DNA from: Malus domestica
Lineage: Eukaryota > Streptophyta > Magnoliopsida > Rosales > Rosaceae
Assembly (NCBI RefSeq): GCF_042453785.1
Contig: NC_091664.1
Location: forward strand, 3,584,501-3,648,500
Length of the DNA stretch: 64,000 nt
Direction: 5' to 3'
Both the position numbers and the translations under genes were made by a program. Positions 58,119 to 64,000 of the stretch are shown here, one piece after another; position 1 is the first letter of the stretch, and each line of letters starts with the position of its first letter. The notes beneath the pieces were generated by a model. It did not search any database, was not told where the DNA came from, and saw only the letters and a list, made by a program, of their open reading frames with translations.

Positions 58119-59194
58119 TGATATTTTTAAAGTGTTAATAACATTTAGGATTCACACAGAAAAATTAATGAAAAACAAGGTGCAAAATTGAATGCAGTGA
58201 CATTTTAGAATTCATGTGGCTAACACCACTTAATGGCATAAGACTTTGTTGTTATTGTTGTTTGTTGATAACATCTTTTTATTATGGATGATGCTAGAGA
58301 AACTAATGCTTTAAATCATTTTTTGTAAAACCCATGATGTGACGATTGATGGTTGAACTCTTTTTATAACCATTTTTGGCTTGCAAAGGGATAGGTTTTG
58401 TTTCAAAAGATGTTAGGGGTGAGAGAGTTGTAATTGCTTCAATTTCTCACCCTCTCTTCAGTCTTCTCCACCCTCTTCAAGAGTTTCTCCCTCCGATTGC
58501 TGTTTTAAGAGTCGACGGCCGGGGCATTTTCTTTTTACTTTATGTGTTCATTTATCATCCTAGTCCCCATCTTGCACCCCTTTTCCCTCAACCCCAGACC
58601 TTCCATATTTCCACCACCAACCTACATATCCGTCCATTTCAATCATTTTCTTCCCTACCATCTTCCTTTTCCCTTAACCAAACAGCAGGTCTTAAATTTT
58701 TGGGTTGCCTTCTATTTGATGATTTTATTGGTTGTTTTTACATTTGGGACTATCGCTTTTGATGCCTTCTTGTTTCTGTTTACTGTTGGTGCCGTTCTTC
58801 GACCTTACCACATTTGTGGATTTCACATCTTCGGTGGTGGGTTTAGTCAAGGGTCTCATTTGACCCATCCTTTGATCGATTGAGGATGACGCCGGTTGTT
58901 GGCCCATGTTGGATGCTACAACACCATCCTTTCCAGATCTATTGTCGAGGCTTCGGTCTCTTCTTTGATGCTCGGGGTTTCTTGCGGCGGCTGTGGCAGG
59001 AAGGTTGCTGAAGTTGTCAGGGTTTTTGTGTGTTTTGGTTTTTTTTCTGTTGTGGGCTCCAATGTCTGTATTGGGCTCTTACATTTGTTTATATGGAGGG
59101 TCCAACCTAATGTCTTGTGTTTAATTTTGTATTTGGGCTTTCTTTACTGTAATATTTCTTTGTTAAAAGTACAAAGAAAAGCCTGCACATGGCT
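58119..59194. other. Unassigned sequence downstream of the UGT pseudogene
   Basis: 58119-58170 continues the UGT downstream homology. 58375-58420 resembles 56935-56975 (GGATAGGTTTTG...TTCAAAAGA). 58430-59180 is CT-rich, then GC-richer, with open frames on the plus strand and a T-rich end. It could be the 3' end of a retroelement but no family motif is visible. Confidence 0.35.
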
Positions 59195-59402
59195 AATGGT
59201 TGGTTTGGTATTGATGTGCTTTGAAAAAAAACTGTTTCTGTTGTACTGTGAGAATAAGCTCATTTTTGCTGCTTCACGTTTTCAGCCTTTTTTCACCAAA
59301 AATTGTGAAAATAAGCTGTTTTTAAGTGTTAATCAAACATCTTTTTCAGCTCAATTTTTTTTGATATCCATTTTTTATAAAAACACCTCAGTACCAAACC
59401 AG
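59195..59402. mobile_element. MITE with TTGGTTTGGTATTGA ends
   Basis: Left TGGTTTGGTATTGATGTGCT and right AAACACCTCAGTACCAAACCA are inverted. The interior has AAATAAGC-like inverted motifs. Target duplication unclear. Confidence 0.6.
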
Positions 59403-59567
59403 TATTAAGAGGGTAGGGTTAAAACTTGGAACAAATGCCCTCACATTATGTTCACATGTGTAAGCTACATATCTAAACTTGTGAAAATTGAATCTATATG
59501 AATTAAAGTGGAACTTTATTCAACGTAAAAATCGACCTTTCACTTTAAGGCACCTTAGTAATTATAA

Positions 59568-59720
59568 GGGGTGTGCTATCCACACATCCCATTTTACTTC
59601 TCACACATCTCTTGATAATTTTTGTCCGTTGATTTTCTTCATTTCATCCGATTCGACGGTTGAAAATAAAAAAATGTGTGAAAAGTAAAATGAATAATGC
59701 TTTTACGAGTCACACACCCC
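59568..59720. mobile_element. Short MITE with perfect 9-bp target duplication
   Basis: TAATTATAA flanks both sides (59559-59567, 59721-59729). Ends GGGGTGTGCTATCCACACA and GAGTCACACACCCC. It belongs to the GGTGGTGCTATT family. The 9-bp duplication suggests a Mutator-like origin. Confidence 0.88.
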
Positions 59721-59734
59721 TAATTATAATGCTT

Positions 59735-60240
59735 ATACACTCGTAAATTTCTAAACTATAATTTTGTTTCACTCCACTCTTATCCCGTTTGGTAAACATA
59801 CCATTAGAAAACTAATTTCAAATTGCGACGTTGAAGATAGAAGATGAAATATTCATTCTCGAAAGTTATCACTTAAAAGTCTACAATTATCTGCGACGTA
59901 CGCAACGCAATCTTAGAAATGGAAGAGCATGCATCACATTGAAGCAGAACTGAACTACAAACCAAAATATATAATTAGTTTCAACGTGACTCACAACCTT
60001 GCTCTTTTTGTTTATACAGCAGACCTATTTAGGGAAATAATGTATCTGGTCGGTCGGGTGCATACTGCATTGGCTTCCAACTTCTAACGTGGCAATGTCG
60101 GTCAGTATCACAATATGTCAGGATATTTGTGATGCCATTTCCTCCACGTCGGTCCGTTTTTTTGCACAAACTAGATGTCAATCAAATCCAAGTCTGTATT
60201 GCTTTTGCTTGCATAACCCAACTTTTGTTTTAGTTCCCCA
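59735..60240. repeat. Duplicated UGT-upstream block (intact gene side)
   Basis: Paralogous to 52140-52739 and lacking the MITE found there; see that entry for shared words. Confidence 0.82.
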
Positions 60241-60470
60241 CCAACGCATATTGATTTGTTAAAATTCCCTTCGAAAATAAGGTAAATGAATGAATTAAAG
60301 AAAAATATATTTTTTCAAGAATAGTAAGAATTTTTTTTTAAAATAAGACTCTTAATAGATTATCTCACAGTTTAACGTTAATTTTCATATCAACATTATA
60401 ACACATTGCATCAAAATATAAGTTAACAAATAGTTCATAGAGAGTCATTTTTCGGATCAACCTCCTTAAC

Positions 60471-60636
60471 ATTTTACTTGATAAAAGTATTAAATTACCT
60501 GATAATCAAGAATTCTAAAAACAGAAAATAACTAATAATGTAATAAGAATATCATTTTACTTGATAAAAGTATTAAATTACCTGCTAATCAAGAATACTA
60601 AAAATAGAAAATAACTAATAATGTAATAAGAATATC
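60471..60636. repeat. 83-bp tandem duplication upstream of the UGT gene
   Basis: ATTTTACTTGATAAAAGTAT...AATAAGAATATC occurs twice in a row with about three differences. The paralogue near 53350 has one copy. Confidence 0.8.
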
Positions 60637-60830
60637 TGTTCCATGATGGAACAAGTATAAGATTTTTATTTTTTATTCATGATATTTTTGGCATTTTTGG
60701 TTATTCAAATTAATCTAGTGCAGCAAGTAGTAGATTATTTTAGTTGTTCAACATCATGTCTCAGATTCAAATTCCTTTTCTAAGATAGTAATATCACTCG
60801 TACTAAAATATAATTAATTTAGTGTAAACA

Positions 60831-60999
60831 ATAATGTTAGATAAATCAATTTTTAAGACTAAATATGTAAATCATGTGATGTGTCATCAATAAGAAATAA
60901 ACACATTAATCAACACTTAAGTAATAATCAAATTAACAACTACGTCATATAAATTCCAAATTTAGTTAAAATAGTCGATATTTCTAGTATTATTCTAAC
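60831..60999. mobile_element. MITE, GGATAATGTTAG family (copy 3)
   Basis: ATAATGTTAGATAAATC to CTAGTATTATTCTAAC. The flanks TGTAAACA and GTAAAACA fit an 8-bp duplication. The same place in block A2 (about 48970, CTGTAAAACATTGCC) is uninterrupted. Confidence 0.72.
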
Positions 61000-61215
61000 G
61001 TAAAACATCGTTAGATTAAAATGTAACAAAAATGTATATTATCAATGATACGATAATTTTTTTATTATGATCGGAACACGAGTAATATTCCACATATTTT
61101 TATATAAGTGGTGGTTAATTTTATTTTTTAAGTTATTAACTTTTTAACACACATATCCTACAATTTATATAATAACACATAATATAACACCATTGTTCCT
61201 ATCATACTGGAAAAT

Positions 61216-61965
61216 ATCTCCAATGATACATCCAAACAACAAAAATCCCAAAAACCAAAATAAAATGGGATTTTTGTTGAGAGCATATAATTCATTCGGT
61301 TCTGCCATTCAATTCCATTCCATTCATATGATATATATATATACATGGTTTAAAATATCCATAATATCTCGATATTTCCATCGAAATTTCCGTGTTTTTG
61401 GACTACCGATATTTCCGATATCATCGATATTTTAGACCTTACTAAGTTACTCATGTATCTTACCATACAATGTATAAAGTGTAAAATATTGTACTAATTC
61501 ATTATATATAAATGATTATGGTGTGTTTAAACTTTTTTGATTAGTTACTACATATTTTCTACCCTCATAATGTTTGCTAGCTTACTATATAATCAACTTA
61601 AATCAGTTATATCTATCATGCAATGCATTTCCTTCCAATTTTTTTGTGATAAACTAATAGATAATTGACTAAATAAACATCCTGCAAAGTTTCAATAAAA
61701 ATTTTCAAGTTTTTCTTACATTTTCCGTAGTTTTTATTTAATTTTTATCGATATCGATAATATCCCGATATTTCCATCAAAATTTCTGTGTTTTTAAACT
61801 ACCGATATTTCCGATATTATCGATACTTTATACCTTATATATATACATATATGCTCATTGCTAAACCTCTCACCCTTACCGACCTCTGAAAAATAGCATA
61901 CATTCTTTTTCTGCCTCCTCCTCCTCACCATTACAGATAACTCACAAAATCCTCAGGATAAAAAT
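61216..61965 (+). promoter_or_regulatory. Promoter and leader of the intact UGT92-type gene
   Basis: 61216-61335 and 61849-61900 match blocks A1 and A2. They are split here by an inserted element (61347-61834). A TATA-like run TTATATATATACATATA (61835-61851) lies at the element's right edge, about 120 bp before the ATG. A CT-rich leader (CTGCCTCCTCCTCCTCACC, around 61912) follows. Confidence 0.6.
61347..61834. mobile_element. TIR-like insertion in the UGT core promoter
   Basis: Ends GGTTTAAAATATC and, inward from the right, GGTATAAAGTATC (11 of 13 match). Both ends carry a ~90-bp direct repeat with CGATATTTCCATC, TTTCYGTGTTTTT and ACTACCGATATTTCCGATAT. A1 and A2 lack it. The target duplication cannot be resolved in the flanking AT run. 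Confidence 0.65.
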
Positions 61966-63489
61966 ATGGGGTTTGAGAGAGAGCATATTGTGATGCTGCC
62001 GTTCATGGCGCAAGGCCATATCATACCATTCCTAGCACTTGCAAAGCAAATCCAGGAGTTAACAAACTTCACAATCACCATCGCCACCACCCCTCTCAAC
62101 ATCAAATCCCTCCAATCCACCATTTCCACCGCCTCATCCAATCACAACAACATCCACTTGGCCGAACTTCCCTTCTGCAGCTCAGACCACGACCTGCCCC
62201 CCAACACAGAAACCACCGAGAACCTCCCCTTCCCCAAAATCATCAACCTTTTCGCCGCTTCAGTCGCCCTTGAACCTCCATCCCGCCGCCTTATCTCCGA
62301 TATCATCGAAAAAGAAGGCCGCCCGCCGCTCTGTTTGATCTCCGATGTTTTCTTCGGATGGGCTACTGATCTTGCAAACAGCTTAGGCACTGTCAATGTG
62401 AGTTTCACCACAGGCGGGGCTTACGGCTCTGCAGCCTACACATCAATATGGCTCAACCTGCCTCACCGCTCCGCAAGCAACGAATACTTCACCCTCCCCG
62501 GCTTCCCGGAACGCTGCAGGTTCCACATCTCTCAGCTGCATCCGTTTCTAAGAGCTGCAGACGGCACAGATTCTTGGTCAAGATTTTTCCAGCCTCAGAT
62601 TTCGGGTTCTACAAAATCTTTTGGTTGGCTGTGTAATACTGTGGAGGAAATTGAGCCGTTGGGATTGGATATCTTGAGGGATTACTTGAAGCTTCCTGTT
62701 TGGTGCATTGGTCCTCTAATTCCTACTGATGCACTCAAAAACTCATCCACATTGGACTTAAAGGTCTCGAGGCAGCGCGCCGGAAAAGAAATGGGCTTTT
62801 CGGCCGAGAAATGCCTCGAGTGGCTTGACTTGCAAGGTCCGAATTCTGTAATTTACATCTCATTTGGTTCTCAGAACACAATCAGTGCAACCCAAATGAA
62901 GGAATTGGCTGTTGGGTTGGAAGAAAGCGGAAAACCTTTCGTTTGGGTGATAAGGCCTCCGGTGGGGTTTGATCTGAAGGGAGAGTTCAGAGCAGAGTGG
63001 CTGCCTCATGGATTTGAGGAGAGAATGAGTAAACGAAAACAGGGGTTGCTAGTGCACAACTGGGCACCCCAGTTGGAGATTTTGTCACACAAATCCATAG
63101 GGCTTTTTGTGAGCCATTGTGGGTGGAATTCAGTGATGGAGAGCTTGAGCCAGGGCGTGCCGATTGTTGGGTGGCCGTTGGCGGCGGAGCAGGCCTATAA
63201 TTCGAAGATGTTGGTGGAGGAGATGGGTGTGAGCGTGGAGCTGACAAGGGGTGTGCAGAGTAATATTGGATGGAAAGAGGTGAAGGAGGTGATTGATTTG
63301 GTGATGGATGAGAGTGGGAAGGGAGGGGAGATGAGGAAGAATGCTGGTGAGATTAAGGTGAAGATAAGAAGATCAATTAGAGATGATGATGGTGATCAAG
63401 GAAAGGAGAAGGGGTCATCTGTCAAGGCAATGGAGGATTTCGTCGCTGCTCTTTTATCAAAGAAACAAGATTTGTCAAAAATTAATTAG
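61966..63489 (+). CDS. UGT92A1: UDP-glycosyltransferase, UGT92A type
   Basis: A single-exon gene of 507 residues, normal for family 1 plant UGTs. Family 1 UGTs transfer a sugar, usually glucose from UDP-glucose, to small molecules in the cytosol. The N-terminal acceptor domain starts HIVMLPFMAQGHIIPF, with catalytic His18; its probable Asp partner is Asp127 in LISDVF. The C-terminal donor domain has SVIYISFGSQ (294-303) and a full 44-residue PSPG box, Trp366-Gln409, with WAPQ, HCGWNSVMES and WPLAAEQ. The final Gln suggests UDP-glucose preference. The MAQGHIIPFLALA and TPLNIKSLQSTI motifs fit the UGT92 group; the acceptor is not predictable. A truncated copy lies 5 kb upstream. An insertion sits in the core promoter, so expression may differ from the ancestral gene. 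Confidence 0.92.
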   Translation: MGFEREHIVMLPFMAQGHIIPFLALAKQIQELTNFTITIATTPLNIKSLQSTISTASSNHNNIHLAELPFCSSDHDLPPNTETTENLPFPKIINLFAASVALEPPSRRLISDIIEKEGRPPLCLISDVFFGWATDLANSLGTVNVSFTTGGAYGSAAYTSIWLNLPHRSASNEYFTLPGFPERCRFHISQLHPFLRAADGTDSWSRFFQPQISGSTKSFGWLCNTVEEIEPLGLDILRDYLKLPVWCIGPLIPTDALKNSSTLDLKVSRQRAGKEMGFSAEKCLEWLDLQGPNSVIYISFGSQNTISATQMKELAVGLEESGKPFVWVIRPPVGFDLKGEFRAEWLPHGFEERMSKRKQGLLVHNWAPQLEILSHKSIGLFVSHCGWNSVMESLSQGVPIVGWPLAAEQAYNSKMLVEEMGVSVELTRGVQSNIGWKEVKEVIDLVMDESGKGGEMRKNAGEIKVKIRRSIRDDDGDQGKEKGSSVKAMEDFVAALLSKKQDLSKIN

Positions 63490-63684
63490 TGGTGATTGTG
63501 TTACTAGTAATTTATTAACTAGTTTCTGTATTGAAATTGAAATAATAACATTGTGACTTTCCTATATGGTCAATGTTTGCCACTTTGAAAAGTTATTATG
63601 CTTTTGTTATATCTGGGAAAATATGGACATGAACTATACATAAAATGCCAATGATATTTTTAAAGCTTTAATAGCATCTAGGAC
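63490..63684 (+). other. UGT 3' region
   Basis: Contains the paralogous empty site (AAATGCCAATG at about 63644) for the foldback element at 57057. No clear poly(A) signal was seen. Confidence 0.5.
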
Positions 63685-64000
63685 CAACAACAACAACAAC
63701 AAAGTCTTTTCCCACTAAGTGGAGTCGGCTATATGAATCCTAGAACGCCATTGCGCTCGGTTTTGTGTCATGTCCTCCGTTAGATCCAAGTACTCTAAGT
63801 TTTTTCTTAGAGTCTCTTCCAAAGTTTTCCTAGGTCTTCCTCTACCCCTTCGGCCCTGAACCTCTGTCCCGTAGTCACATCTTCGAACCGGAGCGTCAGT
63901 AGGCCTTCTTTGTACATGTCCAAATCACCGGAACCGATTTTCTCTCATCTTTCCTTCAATTTCGGCTACTCATACTTTACCTCGGATACCCTTATTCCCA
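63685..64000 (-). mobile_element. LINE (non-LTR retrotransposon) 3' end
   Basis: On the minus strand the C-terminal tail of a LINE reverse transcriptase polyprotein ends at a TAG at 63717-63715. Motifs include FGHVQRRPTDAPVRRCDYG, GRRGRGRPRKTLEETLRKN and LTEDMTQNRAQWRSRIHIAD. The Trp before FGHVQ is a TGA stop, so the copy is dead. A (TTG)n tail (63685-63702) marks the 3' end. It continues past the window. Confidence 0.88.

Overview
This is a 64 kb window of plant nuclear DNA. It has spliced genes with AT-rich introns and a dense layer of Ty1/copia, Ty3/gypsy, Cassandra (5S-bearing TRIM), hAT, Mutator-like, MITE and LINE sequence. The Cassandra copy, the MITE types and the UGT92-type glucosyltransferase fit Rosaceae, probably apple/pear (Malus/Pyrus). 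The species is an inference, not something the sequence proves.

Layout. 1-3.8 kb: a fragment of a SPA-type (SUPPRESSOR OF PHYA-105) light-signalling gene lies in what looks like the end of a hAT element. That end cuts the gag of a minus-strand gypsy-type element whose LTR is 3278-3792. 4.56-5.82 kb: a Mutator-like foldback element with a 9-bp target duplication and huge polypyrimidine/polypurine arms. 7.76-14.05 kb: a degenerate copia element with a Cassandra TRIM nested in it. 17.3-22.6 kb: a younger minus-strand copia element. 23.1-24.2 kb: a hAT relic with an 8-bp target duplication.

25.5-44.9 kb is the gene-rich core. It holds a bHLH128/FBH-type transcription factor (+, six coding exons), 40S ribosomal protein S5 (-, four coding exons plus a leader intron), a RABA5-type Rab GTPase (+, two exons, divergent from RPS5) and a pirin-like protein (-, six exons). 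All four read as intact. Their introns have been enlarged by MITEs.

45.5-64 kb is a UGT92-type UDP-glycosyltransferase locus. It has one intact single-exon gene (61966-63489) and one 5'-truncated pseudogene (55916-56875) whose front half was replaced by retrotransposon LTR sequence. Two upstream blocks (45.5-48.0 and 48.05-50.2 kb) share the gene's promoter/leader sequence but have no coding region. Because the copies are paralogous, several transposon insertions can be read against an empty paralogous site in the same window. The window ends inside the 3' end of a minus-strand LINE.

The genes do not form a pathway; each acts alone (transcription, translation, vesicle traffic, pirin/cupin function, glycosylation). 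I found no clearly novel multi-gene system. The most interesting signals are the promoter-only UGT duplications, an insertion in the core promoter of the intact UGT, the two large foldback elements and the SPA fragment.
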